DNA from: Monosporascus cannonballus
Taxonomy: Eukaryota; Ascomycota; Sordariomycetes; Xylariales
Length of the DNA stretch: 64,000 nucleotides
NCBI GenBank assembly: GCA_004154925.1
Contig: QJNS01000729.1
Span: forward strand, 186,001 to 250,000
Direction of reading: 5' to 3'
Shown: piece after piece, positions 1 to 12,400 of the stretch
How positions within the stretch are numbered: the first letter of the stretch is position 1
Layout: each line of letters opens with the position of its first letter
Translations under genes and position numbers: made by a program
Notes under the pieces: generated by a model
What the model saw: the letters and a program-made list of their open reading frames with translations, nothing else
Databases searched by the model: none
Told to the model about the DNA's origin: nothing

Positions 1-972
1 AGCGTGTCATGAACACCATGGGCCCGAAGACTACGGAGAGAAACCGCCTTGTGCTCGGATCGTTGATTCGGCATCTTCATGACTTCGCCCGCGAAGTTGA
101 GCTTACCATGGACGAGTGGATGGCCGGTGTTCATTTCGTCAATGCCGTAGGTCGGATATACTCCGAATCCGGCCAGACGAGAAACGAGGCCCACAGGATA
201 TCGGATATATTGGGTCTCGAAACGTAAGTAGTCGTCCTTAGACGCCGCTCCGAACATGTCCCCTTTTACTTATTCGATTTCTAGTCTCGTCGACGAAATT
301 GCCCACAAGATCCTCTCCGAGACGGGCGTAGATCCTACTTCCTCGGCTATTCTTGGCCCTTTCTGGTCTCCGAATGCCCCGTTCCGCGAGAACGGCGGAA
401 CCATCATCCAAGATCCCGCTCCGAATGGACGTGTCTGCCTCATGCACGGTGTCGTCAGCGACCTTGTGACCGGCAAACCGATCCCTGGCGCTGTGTTTGA
501 CATATGGCAAGCTTCTTCCAATGGAAAGTATGATTTCCAAGACCCAGAGAACCAAACCCCCAACAATCTGCGAGGAAAGTTCCGCACCGACGAGAACGGC
601 AAATACTGGTTCTACTGCTACCACCCTACGGCTTATTCACTCCCTACAAACGGGCCTTCGTACCAGCTACTACAGATGATGGACCGACACCCCATGCGCC
701 CGGCACACATCCACATCATGGTTAGTAGTTACTTTCGCCAATACCGTTGCCATGATTGCTGAATTCCTGCCTAGGTCACACACCCGGATTTCAAGGGATG
801 TACTACACAGCTATACCCTCGAGACGATCCGTGGCTGGAGACGGACACGGTGTTTGCCGTCAAGGACGACCTGGTAGTAGATTTCAAGCCGCTGAGAGGC
901 GACGAGAAGGCTGAACTGGAGCTGAATTACAATGTCATACTAGCGCCTAAAGACTATAAGGGCAAACTCTGA
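1..972 (+). CDS. Intradiol ring-cleavage dioxygenase, 5' partial (hydroxyquinol/catechol 1,2-dioxygenase type)
   Basis: Three exons are visible: <1..223, 285..720 and 775..972, with introns 224-284 (GTAAGT..TAG) and 721-774 (GTTAGT..TAG); joined, they give one open frame to TGA at 972. The N-terminal part (reading ..[10 protein letters not shown].. then [11 protein letters not shown]) is the intradiol dioxygenase N-terminal helical domain. The catalytic beta domain follows, with the Fe(III) ligand pattern of the family: Tyr in NGKYDFQ (codon 529-531), Tyr in AYSLPTNGP (634-636) and two His in RPAHIHIM (706-708, 712-714). The family splits catechols or hydroxyquinol between the two hydroxyls, feeding the 3-oxoadipate route; it is normally cytosolic. 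The frame is open to position 3, so the true start probably lies before the window. Substrate (hydroxyquinol or catechol) is inferred from overall resemblance and cannot be fixed from sequence alone. Confidence 0.9.
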
Positions 973-2362
973 GTATTCTGGATCTGACAACGCCTGGATA
1001 CCGGGCTGTGGGATAATTGTTAATCAGAGTCGGGGTGAGGTTCGGCGTCTCTGCAGGAGAGGCCTTCCTTGATAGAGGCCGGATATCGGCTTGAGATTCA
1101 AAGTGTATGTAGCATCTCTCAGTCCCGTTGGACATAGCCGTGCTCACAAAGCAAATGTCTGCGGCGGTTTCCCAATATGAATAGACTTGTTCCTTAATCC
1201 GATAGCCATGAACATATCCTAGGCCATTATATCAGGGTTGTGCGCATTCCCAGCGAGACGTCGATAATTGTCCGTCAAGGAAGACAGCCTCCAGATTGTA
1301 TACATGTACAGATTGAGGTTGTAGGTTCTAGCCAACAATAAAAGGCTGTGGAAAGCCACTTTCGAGAGGTCGAACTAGCCGTCGTTTGTATCCAGATAGT
1401 AGGCAATCTAGCATTGAATATAAGCATAGACGTGATAGACAAATATAAATATTCGCTACACATGGTCCTAGAAGCTTATAGAGATATGCGCGATATAAAC
1501 AACATGGCACCTTCTCGGACTTGGCCGCAACGAGGCGGGCAATCATCCACGTGCCAGGATTGGTGAGTCCAGCTGCTAGGAGGAGGGGGTCCAGTAAATT
1601 CCCGTTTCTCCCATCGACTTTTCTGTGGACGTCCCACAGACACGAGACTGTCCTGGGACAGAATCCCACTCTATCTGGATGGACGTACGATTACCACTTC
1701 GTTTTAAGTTAAGTATAACGTTATCATTATGTTGGTATAGGCTCGTAACTGGAATATTTCTAGGAGTGATATATAAGTATCCCTGTCGGCATCCGTGTCA
1801 AGGCTGGGTGTGAAACTACACAAGAAACTCAAGACCGATCGAGATAGCGTTCGAAAACAAAACCTGCCTCGACCTGTTCTTGGGGTATTCGAATCATGAC
1901 AATCTTGTACCACCTCAACCAGACTTGCCGATGTGAGTATTTAACATTATTCCTCCTCCCCCTCTTCTCTCCTCCCTTTTTCTGTCTCCCCCTTGTTGCG
2001 CGGGTCGTCGCTCGGCCGGGTGTGAGGGGGCTATGCTTGGATAGGCCTGGAATAGAGTAGAGACCTGATAAACAGATTCTCAAAATGACAATGGCGCAAG
2101 ATAACCCGAGTTTGCTGGATTTTATGAAGCTGATTTAAGGCTACCACATTCTTCCAATTTCCGCCGAATTTATGCTATCAGGGGGCTTTGATGATGGTTG
2201 CTAGCAAAGGCGGTAATGACTGACAACTGATCGGCGAGGCTAAATGACGTGGAGAATGTTCCACACTGGTGTGTTGTAACCGTTATAGGGGTCCGAGATT
2301 CTCGGCACTATCCCTCCAGGGGTTTTCACTGCGGAGAGGCCACTCTTCTGGGGGTAGCTAGC
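973..2362. other. Intergenic region, no gene seen
   Basis: This is the gap between the converging 3' ends of the dioxygenase and the first ZIP gene. Short ORFs on both strands overlap one another, have no recognisable domain and no intron structure. A pyrimidine-rich stretch lies near 1948-1990. I see no RNA gene or repeat. Confidence 0.5.
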
Positions 2363-3872
2363 CTAAGCAAAGGCACCAACGACAGACATACCAACAGCTA
2401 CGACCAATTAGCATCACTCAGCTGATAGGCGGCAAAGTGAGGACTAACCTCCTAGCAATACCAAGAAGAAGGCCATCTTCTTCTCGCCGCTTGTGAGCGT
2501 CTGGCTGGCCTCCTCCGAGAGGAAGTCCTCGGCGAGCAGATCGACAAGTGCAGCGTATATCAAAAGACCCGACGAGCTACAGACAGCATGTCAATGAACC
2601 CGTACGTACTGTGCCCGGTAGAGACTCACATTGAGTTGAACACGCCTACGATTATAAGGCCGAACGCGCTATTCGGATCGTAAGTGCTGCGCGTAAGCAA
2701 CCCGATGGCCTGTCCGATAGGTGCGGTGGTTCCAAAGGCGAAAACTAACAACCAGGGCTTTACGCTGCCCTTGGGGTAGGGGACGGCTGCGATACGAGAG
2801 CCAAGCCCAAGTCCCTCAAACATCTGATGGAAGAGAATGGCAACCAACAAGATAGCGTAGCCCTCGGTGGTGATAGAGACCGTCATGCCAACGAACACGG
2901 AGTGGAAAAGGATACCACCCTCGAGAAGTGTGATGTTCAGGGACATCTTCTTGTAGATGCTTGGGTCGACAGGCTGTCCCTCCACATCCCAATGGGGCTT
3001 TTTGTCGATGGCCGCCTGCGGGGTAGATTGACCTCGTCCGCTGGCCGATTTGATCATGTTTATCATCTCGAGTCGCTGGCGCACGTACTGCTCGTAAAAA
3101 ACCATAAACCAGAGAGGCATCTCAGAATCAGAGGGCGGGAGGTTCAGCTCCGAGATGTCGGCAACTGCTGCTCCCTTTTCGTGCAGGATTCTCTGCTCGT
3201 AGATTTTCTGTGCCATCTTCTTCTCGCAATCGGCACCATCCGTTTCGAAACTGCTTCCACCACTGGTTCGGCAAGGGCGTGGAGGTGCCACCACTATTGG
3301 CGCCTGGCCGGACTCGAAGCCTTTCGCGCCTCCGTGAGAGTGACCGCCTATCTTGTTGTTCATCCACATTTCGATGACGAATAGGATAAAGAGCGAGGCC
3401 ATCATTATCACGCCAGGCATTGGGGGGTAGTCTTCGACAAACAGATCAGGGAGGCATGGATCCGAAAGGCTGAAGAAGGCCGTGGGTAGAAGCTACCAGA
3501 TCCGTCAGCCCCTGATTCATAAGAGCAACAAGAGAGGGCATCACCGACATGGACAAAGGCCGTTGCTATCAGCACGCCAGTTCCAAAATGCTTACAAGAA
3601 AAGAACACCTTTTCTGGCACCTTGAGCCATTTGATTTTTTTCGCCGCCACAGGAAAACCAGCACCTGAAACTATTTAGCAGCACCCCCGAGAACCGTACC
3701 AAGCGTCCATACCAAGACAAGAGGCCGCCAGGACCGCGACTACGCGGGTTATTAGTATATGAATGGCATACATTGGGTTATAATCTTCTGTCTACTCACA
3801 TAATCCAGCGACGTGCAAGCCCACGTCGTATTCTCCAACCTCTCCGCCACTGCCACAGACAGGCTTCTCCAT
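2363..3872 (-). CDS. ZIP-family zinc/iron transporter (six exons)
   Basis: The minus-strand gene has exons 3872-3800, 3739-3713 (only 27 nt), 3664-3549, 3492-2630, 2576-2449 and 2397-2363. All phases join, giving 413 residues. The start reads MEKPVCGSGG and the C-terminus GMSVVGAFA, both typical of fungal ZIP proteins. Early membrane segments contain HFGTGVLIATAFVH. The long variable loop (about residues 115-255) holds a small His pair, GGHSHGG (His123, His125). The signature TM4/TM5 metal-site residues are present: HSVFVGM (His269) and HQMFEGLGLG (His294, Glu298). The family imports Zn2+ (some Fe2+) across the plasma membrane into the cytosol. The donor after the third exon (GTCGGT) is non-consensus, but only this site keeps ..AFVH joined to LLPTAF. 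Two CAAGGT-type motifs lie upstream. Metal specificity is inferred. Confidence 0.93.
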
Positions 3873-3909
3873 GCTGGCAGAGTCACGGGAAAACGTCTCC
3901 GGTGTCGTT

Positions 3910-4053
3910 ACCTTGAAACGCGCAATTAAGAAGTGGGGATAAACGACCGAGCTACTGCTGGCTTGTACAAATATTTTCCAGGAGAGAATGATACAATGGG
4001 GAAAATATGAAGGCGACCTGCGACCTTCACCTCTAGAAAATGGACGTCAAGGT
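3910..4053 (-). promoter_or_regulatory. Candidate zinc-response motifs (CAAGGT x2) upstream of the ZIP gene
   Basis: CAAGGT occurs on the minus strand at 3915-3910 (inside CGTTTCAAGGT, resembling the Zap1 site ACCTTNAAGGT) and on the plus strand at 4048-4053, within 40-180 bp of the ZIP start codon. CAAGGT is the core reported for the fungal zinc regulators Zap1/ZafA. Two hexamers can occur by chance, so this is suggestive only. Confidence 0.3.
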
Positions 4054-6796
4054 CTCTATCCTTGCGCCAGGGAAAGAAAGGAATAAAATAATAAGGAAAA
4101 GGAGGAGAGTGAGGGACCGAGTCGTATCTCAGGCCATGCTAGCGTTATAGGTCGAAGATAAAGTCCTTAGTTTCGTGGGAAGAAGGTTTGGCAGCGGTGA
4201 TGATTCAATTTAACGCTGTGCGCGACGTTTTCCAATGATCCATCTAACCCACAACATGACCTGTGAGTCTGCGGCCCCTTCCCTGCGCACTAGAAACAGA
4301 CCTGGATCTTCATCATATGCAGACACCGTCGTGGATAAAGGAGCCCTGGATCCTCAATGCGGGGGACCTTATCTTTAGTTGCGAGTAGGGTAGACGGTTG
4401 ATCATGTCGGTCTGTGCCAGGGCTTGGTTTCGGGGGCATTAGTTCAACGGGATATAGTATATGGGCACTAGGGTTTCACGCCAAGAGAAATAAAAGCAAG
4501 CGGCCATCTCCTGTGGGAGACTACATGATGGCCTTTTGGGGGCTTGACGTTGACATGAGATCCCTCTTGTCAGGCTGAGCATCCCCCAGCCCTTACGAGT
4601 GGTCTCGCATTACCTTTTCGAGCTGTAATTAAGATATATACCACACAGCTGCTAAATAGTTACCGTCCTGGGAGGGTTCAAGAGCGCCGCGGCTTTGGCA
4701 AGACAGGTTCGTACCTGTCTGCGTCTTCGGCTGTGCCAGATGCAGTTTGAGACGCCGGCGGTCTTAGATATCGACGCCCAGTTAGTGATGGAAGATCTAT
4801 TTCGGGGTCATTGAAGGCTGGAGCGCTCATCACTTGGCACGGCATTGATGTCTTGGCAACAGTTTACGATACTCGGGGGCGGGGGATTGTGGGTTGCAGT
4901 CGTAGATCATACACCGCGCCACTAAATAACCTTATTGCCGCTCTGCGCGGCTGTAACACCATGTAACAAGAGATGGTCGTGGCATCTGTGATACTCCTCC
5001 CGCACTGTCGTGAAACAGCCTGCGTACGTCCAATCGGAGGCTTTGAAATTGACAAGCTTCCTGTCGGCTCCTGGATTGATCGGCGCTCTCTACCCATATA
5101 CACTCCTAGACAGATTCTCCGTTCATCTTTGCCGTACGCGTGTTTAGTGTCCGCAGATGCACCTGTTGGGGACTATTCGAGTGCCGGACAAGTCTGCCAA
5201 GGCTTTTGAATCCCCAGTTAACACTTGTCCATCACATTTCTAAGGGCGACGATGGGATGATGGCTAATGAAGTGGTGTGTGCAAAGTGCGGACGACCCAG
5301 CCCTTCACTGGGCTGTTCCCAGGTCAACCGTGACGCAGTATATAATATTGCACCCTCCGCCCAGAGACCGGTTCTCCCTTAAATCAAAGATGCTCTTCCC
5401 TTGCCGGATCCTAAGCCGAGTGCGTCAACTCAAGATGAGCAATGCCAACTGAAAAGGAACCAGTTCCTATATCTGATCGACGAAGAATGTTTTGCGAAAC
5501 TAATGAGTGTTTTTGGAGCCTTCCACTCTAACCACGGAGGCTATAGTTATGGGTTCATAGCTGACATGTAGGCGAGGACAGCATCGTCGATGCGACCATG
5601 ACTACACTCCCCTAGGCGAAACCGAAGAGCATGCTAGCTGGAACCAAACAGAGATGTATGTGAACTACCGCGTCTTGGATGGTGTATAAAGGCACGTCAG
5701 CGTTCCCCCAACCACAGACAAACGCAGCTCTTTAGTCGAAATTCGCAATCCTCCGCTGGTTGTTGTGGAAACCAGCACAGCGGTTCGGCTGGGCTTCCGA
5801 CGCCTTCGTCGAATGCCGGCTGACTACCCGAAAGGGAGCAAGCGGAAGCTCAAGCAGCTGCATACCCAACAGGATGGGCTTTCGACCGGATCCTTAGGGC
5901 GCCCTTCGTCGCCGGCCCGCAGGCTCGGGGAAGGCATTCGCGCTGCGCAATTCCAGGGTTAACTTGTCCCCTTTCCCTTCACCCACGAGCAGAAGTCCGT
6001 GGTCGAGCTTCGGGTAGTTGATTGCTTGCGGAAACCCGTCTTTCAACCCCCGACTACTCCCCGACTACTCCCAACTATCCGGAATGACTACCTACTGATC
6101 TTAGCGGCTGGGAGATGCCCAAAGCCCGTATTCGTCGTCAATAACTTCTTCGCTGTTAGCTTTTACCTCACCCAGCCCTATGTCGCTCTCTCGATGAGGT
6201 GGGATCATCCTCGTGCACAACGCGTGCATGCGTGGACAGGGCTGATCACTCGTAACCGTCCGCAACGGCTAGCAATGCACTTGTATACGAACGTATTTCC
6301 CGCGAAGCGCTACCAAGTGACTTGTGGGCTTGAACACACTGGCGAGGATATCGCACGACGTCAGCTAGTCCCTATCAAGGACATTATAAGGGAGCGCAAA
6401 AGAGAACTAGAAAGCATTGTGACCGATGATACAACGGCTGGGCTTAGGTGATGTTGAGCAGCCTTAGAGTTCGTACATGTCGGCTACAACGACGTCCCTG
6501 TAGAGAGGTTTTAACGTAAACCTTTTATAAGAATAATGAAGCACTATTGCAGTACTTGCATGCATACTGTACCAGGTGAGTTCCCTAATAACTAAGTAGG
6601 TACCTAGGTAGGTACCTTGGTTGGTAAGTTATAGCCGCGGGGTTCTAACGTTAAGACGGTTCCCAATTGAAATCTTACGATCAAATCCAAACCAGGTGGC
6701 CGTCCCACTCCTGAACTTGTCCCACGCCCGTCCTCCTGGGACAGCTGCTGTCTTCTTCTTTTCCCCCTTCTCCCCCCGGCACAGGCGCACTCCAAG
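4054..6796. other. Long intergenic region, no convincing gene
   Basis: This stretch separates the divergent ZIP gene and COX15. Open frames here (for example 4973-5382, 5765-5962 and 5999-6451 on plus) have no recognisable domain, lack a good ATG context or start at non-ATG codons, and overlap frames on other strands. A perfect 8-bp hairpin with a TCGT loop sits at 4701-4720 (AGACAGGT/ACCTGTCT). A palindromic ACCT-rich repeat occurs at 6594-6622. The last ~150 bp before 6797 are CT-rich, as in many fungal promoters. Confidence 0.4.
6594..6622. repeat. Short AGGTACCT-type repeat
   Basis: The stretch is built from AGGTACCTAGGTAGGTACCT-like words, partly palindromic. Related words recur at 24525-24540, 28210-28216, 57647-57720 and 62401-62412, always in intergenic GC-balanced DNA. 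Confidence 0.6.
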
Positions 6797-8316
6797 ATGT
6801 TGCTCCTCAGGTCTAGTATACGTACGGCAACCGTCAAAATGCCCAACGCGACCTTTGTGTGCCGCCAATGTCTCCGCCAGAGGCGTCCTGTAGTTCCGGC
6901 GCGGATCCTCAAGCTTGTACGGTACACTGCCAGCAGCGCCAGCACCGGCAATGCTACATCTGCATCATTCGTTTCGGCCTCCGCGCCAAGCCAGGGAGCT
7001 AAAAGGACGTTCCCCGAGACAAACCCCAAGTCGGTAGGTTACTGGCTCATTGGCAGCGCTGTGAGCGTCTTCGGTATCGTCGTCTTCGGCGGACTTACAC
7101 GTTTGACAGAATCAGGGTGAGTAACTACTCTACCTATTGTCATAAATACCTGAACGCAACACTTGCGCTACCCAAACCTCCAGTGCTATACACTTCGCCC
7201 TATTGTGAGTGTCTTGACTAAAAGGAGAGAAACAGCCTGAGTATAACAGAGTGGAAGCCGGTCACCGGGTCCCTCCCGCCCATGTCTCACCAAGATTGGG
7301 AAGCTGAGTTCGAAAAGTACCGCGCATCGCCCGAGTTCAAGCTACTCAATTCGCACATGGACCTCTCCGAATTCAAGAAGATCTATTACATGGAATGGAC
7401 ACATCGACTGTGGGGCAGAGTCATCGGTCTATCCTTCGTCATTCCCACAGTCTACTTAATAGCTCGCCGGCGAGTCACCACCCGCATGGCCTGGAACCTG
7501 GTTGGCATCTCGGGCTTGATTGGCTTCCAGGGCTTCATCGGCTGGTGGATGGTTAAGTCAGGTCTAAAGGATGATCTCTTTGCTCCGGGATCTCACCCCA
7601 GAGTTTCGCAATACCGTCTTACCGCACACCTGGCCACCGCCTTCGTATGTTACTCTTGGATGTTACTGTCTGGCCTTAGCATTCTTCGTACGAGACGCCT
7701 GCTCGCCGACCCAGCTACTGCCATGAGACTCGTTGAAGCCCTCAGGAACCCAGCAATTGCCCCTTTCCGACGATCCGTGACGGCCCTCACGGCCTTGGTG
7801 TCTACCACTGTGGTCTCGGGAGCCCTCGTCGCCGGGCTCGACGCCGGGCTTATATATAATGAGTTTCCGAAGATGGGGCTCGGCCTTGTGCCACCTGCGT
7901 CGGAACTTTGGGACAATTTCTACTCCCGAGAGGAGGACGGATCTGATCTCTGGTGGAGAAACATGCTCGAAAACCCCAGCTTAGTCCAGCTGGATCACCG
8001 TGTCCTGGCTACCACGACATTTTGCGCTATATTGGCACTCTTTGCCTACTCGCGAACCGGGAAGGTTGTCGCGGCGTTACCCAAGGACGCGAAAAAGGGT
8101 ATGCTGGGTGTCGTACACCTAGTGTCTTTGCAAGTTGCGCTGGGCATCAGCACCCTCATCTACATGGTTCCTATATCCTTGGCAGCAGCCCACCAAGCGG
8201 GGAGCTTGGCGCTGTTGACTGGTGTCCTTGTTCTGGGCCACCGGTTACGCGTGCCGATATCGACATTGAACTTAATGCAGAAAAGGATGGCGATGGCTTC
8301 AAAGCTAAAGCACTGA
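6797..8316 (+). CDS. COX15: Heme A synthase COX15
   Basis: Two exons, 6797..7116 and 7236..8316, with intron 7117-7235 (GTGAGT..CAG), encode 466 residues. The N-terminus is Arg-rich and acid-poor (MLLLRSSIRTATVKM..), as expected for a mitochondrial presequence. The joined text [21 protein letters not shown] is the hallmark COX15/CtaA motif across the splice. Multiple membrane segments follow, with the four conserved haem-ligand histidines: His163 (EWTHRLWGR), His237 (RLTAHLATAF), His361 (QLDHRVLAT) and His426 (AAAHQAGSLALLT). The enzyme hydroxylates the C8 methyl group of haem O to make haem A for cytochrome c oxidase, in the mitochondrial inner membrane. The first ATG at 6797 is used; a second Met at residue 15 is also possible. 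It ends 792 bp before the first AT-rich transposon block. Confidence 0.97.
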
Positions 8317-9108
8317 TTGTGGCAATAGCAAGTCTCGACACGTAGGTGGAGTTATGTACACCGTGTACAATATGTAGAACCGAACATGTCCTTCGCTCGG
8401 GTAGCTCGTTATAGCATGCCTTTCACCTGAATTTTGCGTCTGCTACTCCTCGTTCGCGCGGCGGGGGAACCATTTCGATGCTGTAGCGGGTATTCAGAGA
8501 CGTGATATCGGTCCATTCCTCGGAATTATCAACCGGCAAACGTTGATAGTTCACGGGGGATGGGCGGGTAGAATCCCAACCGCGACTCGGTCTGTTCTAG
8601 GCAAGGTGTTTCCGTGCGCAACGTCGCTTAGCACTCTAAAGAATACGCCGGGAGCTTCCTCCTCCAGCACTGAGCCAGAATATCTGCCTGCTTCGACCTG
8701 TTGTGCAGATGGTGAATAGGGTATTCAGAATGACGTCGAGAGGAACACCTAAAAATCTTAGCAGAATGCCGTCCTAAAAGACAAAACATACCCAGTGGTC
8801 CTTTCTGCAGAAACCTAGCTTAGTGTTGCCCGATTCGAGTGTCGCATCCTGATATGGCCCAAATAAGCGAGGCACATGCCCTCTCCACCGTATTTAGTTC
8901 ACAACCTTGAATGGGCCTGGCTAGCAACAACACACCCTCAAGCGTTGTTTTATTGTATGCGGGTCCCGTGACCTGTTGGGATCTGTATCTAACAGCTATT
9001 GTATCTTCTTAAAACCCTGGATTCCTAGGAAGTCCCTTGGTAGGTATGTTAGCATACAAATCCAAGAGTAGCAGGTGATGGTCAGCACATATACTCCATG
9101 CATTCCAG
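8317..9108. other. COX15 3' flank up to the transposon block
   Basis: GC-balanced sequence without recognisable coding, RNA or repeat signal. It ends at the target-site duplication TCCAG (9104-9108) of the element that begins at 9109. Confidence 0.5.
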
Positions 9109-9478
9109 TGTGACGGCTAAGGATTTAACCAACTATTAAACCTAAGTCGTACAGGTTTATGTTGGCAGGAATATCGTGGGATTCTAAGTACTAGATATTA
9201 TAACTGGTTACGTTTCGTAATATCAAAGGTATTTTAAATAACGAAATATTATTATAAATCGTTATTATTTAAATTATGAAAATAATTCCCAAAAAATTTT
9301 ACGTAAATTAATTAGTTTTTTATTACACTTTTAAATTATTACAAATTTAATTTTATTAGATATAATAAGTTTAAAATGCATTATTAAGACCTTAATATTA
9401 AAAAGTTTTTCAAATTACGTAATTTATTTATATAAATTCGACTCTTTTTTGCGGTCGGTTTTAGCTTAGATTGTAATA
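9109..9478 (-). repeat. 3' LTR of the outer element, block 1
   Basis: 370 bp. The minus strand runs from TATTACAATC (from TGTTACGACC by transitions) to GCCGTCACA. It shares the LTR tail CAACATAAACCTGTACGAC and following sequence with LTRs at 16127, 22346, 52133 and 53176. The outer ~100 bp (9109-9210) is nearly free of RIP changes, while the inner part is strongly AT-shifted. Confidence 0.85.
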
Positions 9479-12400
9479 CGATTTTTCTTTTTTTAGAATT
9501 TTTACTTTTAAAAATTTGTGTTTAGTAAGTCTAATTTTATTATAGCAGGTTCTATTGTTAACCGTAAACTGTGCAATCGTCCTAATTAAAAAAAGGTTAA
9601 ATTTTTGATTATTTATATTATTAAATTCAGATTTAAAGTAATATTATGTATAATGTATTTCGAAAATAATATTAAATATTAAATAATTAAAGAAATTTAT
9701 TATTATAACGAATATATTAAAAACCGTTAACGTCACGATAATTTCGGTATTTCGATTAACATTTTATATCGAATTAAAGAAAAAAAGATCGTTTAAAGTA
9801 AAGAAAACCGTTGCTAAAGAAATTCTTTTGCGATTTTAATAAAAGATAAAAAAAGACCTAACGGGCAAATAACATAATATCGACGAGACCATTACTTATT
9901 TTTTTGGTTTACAGCGTTTAAAAAATGTTTATAAAAAAGAAATTAAAATTATTAATTACAGATTTTAATCGATAAATGAATAGAATAAATAAAAACGTAT
10001 AAAGAAAGAAATTATTATAAACGCATTATTTACTAATTTTATTTAAATAATCTATTTTGTACAATCTCGATTAATAAAACATTTTCATCAATTTCGCTAT
10101 TACTAATAAAAGATTTTTAATAAGAGTTAGATATTTATGAGATTTTTTGCGAATTTTTAAATATTTTTAAAATTCGGATAAATTTTCTACCTAATTAAGC
10201 ATTAGATAAATTCTTTTTTTTTCGCACATTTAAAATCCTTTTTATTTTATTTGTAATTTCGTTTTCTATTTTTACGTTTTTTATTTTATTTTAACTTTAA
10301 TAATGGCTGTTATTAATTCGAATAAAAAATATAGAAAAGTAGAAGAAATTTGATTTTTGGTAGAAATTTGAATAATTTTTTAAGAAATCTTTCTACTAAT
10401 TTTATACAAACTAATGTATTTTAAATCTAGGTTTTGCTAGGTTTTTTATTTAAATAGTTTTTATAATGAAGTAAATTATTTTGCTGGTTTAAAATTTTAA
10501 TTTAATTTAATTTTTAATATTGTAATATATATTTACTTAATGACCCGTAAACCTTCAGTTTAATTATATTTTTAATATAGTAATGTAAATCATTTTAATA
10601 TTTTTATAATAAATAGTATTATACGTTTATTTAGTAAAATATAATTTCTACACTTAATTATCCTATTAGTAATAAATATAATATTTTAAATATATTTTAA
10701 ATTTTTAATTTAATCGTTTTATTTATCTGTCTATTTAAAATCTAAATACGTTAAATAATTTACAAATTAAATCTAGTAATACTATAAGGATGTTTTAAAA
10801 TTTTACTATAAATATAAGTTTTTAGTCGAAAATAATATAATATAATAATTTATATATATTTAACATATTTTTGAAAAACATATATTTTATATATTAAGTC
10901 TGAATAATATTTTAATAACAGAAAAAAGAAGAAGATTTCGTAAATTTATCGAATATTGCAAAAGTAATTTCGTAGTATATTTCTGTTATTAAATTATTAA
11001 ATAAACGAAATTTAATAATAAAATTATTAATAATTTATTTTTTAGTTCTTTTTAGAATTAATAATAATTATAACTTTTTATAACGCTTACCCTATTATAT
11101 TTTAGCCGTATTGTAAAAGTTATAATATTATCGTATCTTTTAAATAAATATTTTTATTTTGAAAACATAATACCTAACTTAAAATTATTTTAAAGTTTTG
11201 TAAATTTTTAGATATTTATATGATTAATAGTTAAATATATTATATATTATATTTATCTAAAATAGTTTGAGAATTTGTAGTTTATATGTTTTTTAGTATT
11301 CGACAAATATTATTATGAATTATTTATTTTTAATATACGTTATATAATTTAATATATATTATTACAATTTAATTTAGTTATAATTATTTTTTAAAAATGT
11401 TGTCGAAAATTATGTAAATAATTTTATATAATGTTTTAAAAATAAATATTTATTTATTTATACTATTAGCTTTATTATTTTAAGCAGTTTTTACAAATAA
11501 TAACGAAATTAGCCTTTATTATTTTTTAAGTGTCGTAATTAACGTTTTTAAATTCTTTAAATGTCGTAAAACGGACCAGATTTTAATAATTTCTACATTT
11601 TTAATTTAATACGATTTTTAAAAAAATCTTTAAATTCTGGTATAAAAATTATAACGAAAATTCTAAATCTTTTTTTTTAGAATAACGTAATTAAATTCGG
11701 GTTTTTTTTAGTGTATACGAAAGAAATACAATAAAATACAATTTTCTTTAATCGTTTTATTATCCGATTATTGCGTTTAATATATAATTTAAAATGTCGA
11801 ATTTTAGTTGGACGAGGCGTATAAGGTTATATATAATTAATATTAATTAGTTAATAATTATATTTTATATTTTTAAAACGGGTCTATTTATTTATAATAT
11901 ATATTTAGAGTTTTTAACTAAAATTAATAAAAAGTATAATAATTTTCTAAAAACAATTAGATAAAGTTCTTATTATACTTAACAATTGTAAAAAATCTTT
12001 TTTTAAATTATAATTGTTATTGGTTATTTTATAATTGCTTTTTGATATTTTACAATTTTAAGGATTTTTAAAACTTTATTTTAATATATTTTACTGTAAT
12101 AATTTATTTTAGATGTTGCGTATTTATATACACAATCGTTTTTGGCGTTAACTAATAATATAACGTTTTAAAAACTTTTAGAACTTCATAAACGTATTTT
12201 ATATATACTTTTTTTCGTTTGTAATAAATAAAAGTATTAAGGTATTCTCGTAATATATATTATATTATCCGTTAAAAAAGTATTAATATCTTCGTAAACT
12301 TTGTAAATATAATTAAATATTTAAATAATTAGTATTTCTTTTCAAAAATTATATTTTTATTCGCTCTTTTTTGATTTTAATAATTAAAAATAATAATATT

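Noticed and set aside
4701..4720. GGTTCGTACC within a hairpin, resembling a tRNA T-arm
   Set aside because: No A box, anticodon arm or acceptor pairing could be found around it; it is just a small perfect hairpin.
5999..6451. 150-codon plus-strand frame between the ZIP gene and COX15
   Set aside because: It starts at GTG, shows no domain, and its codon pattern looks random; no support from neighbours.
7184..7204. In-frame 21-nt micro-exon inside the COX15 intron (after CAG at 7181-7183, before GTGAGT at 7205)
   Set aside because: It would leave a 31-nt second intron, below the usual fungal minimum, and would insert seven residues into the conserved [11 protein letters not shown] motif.
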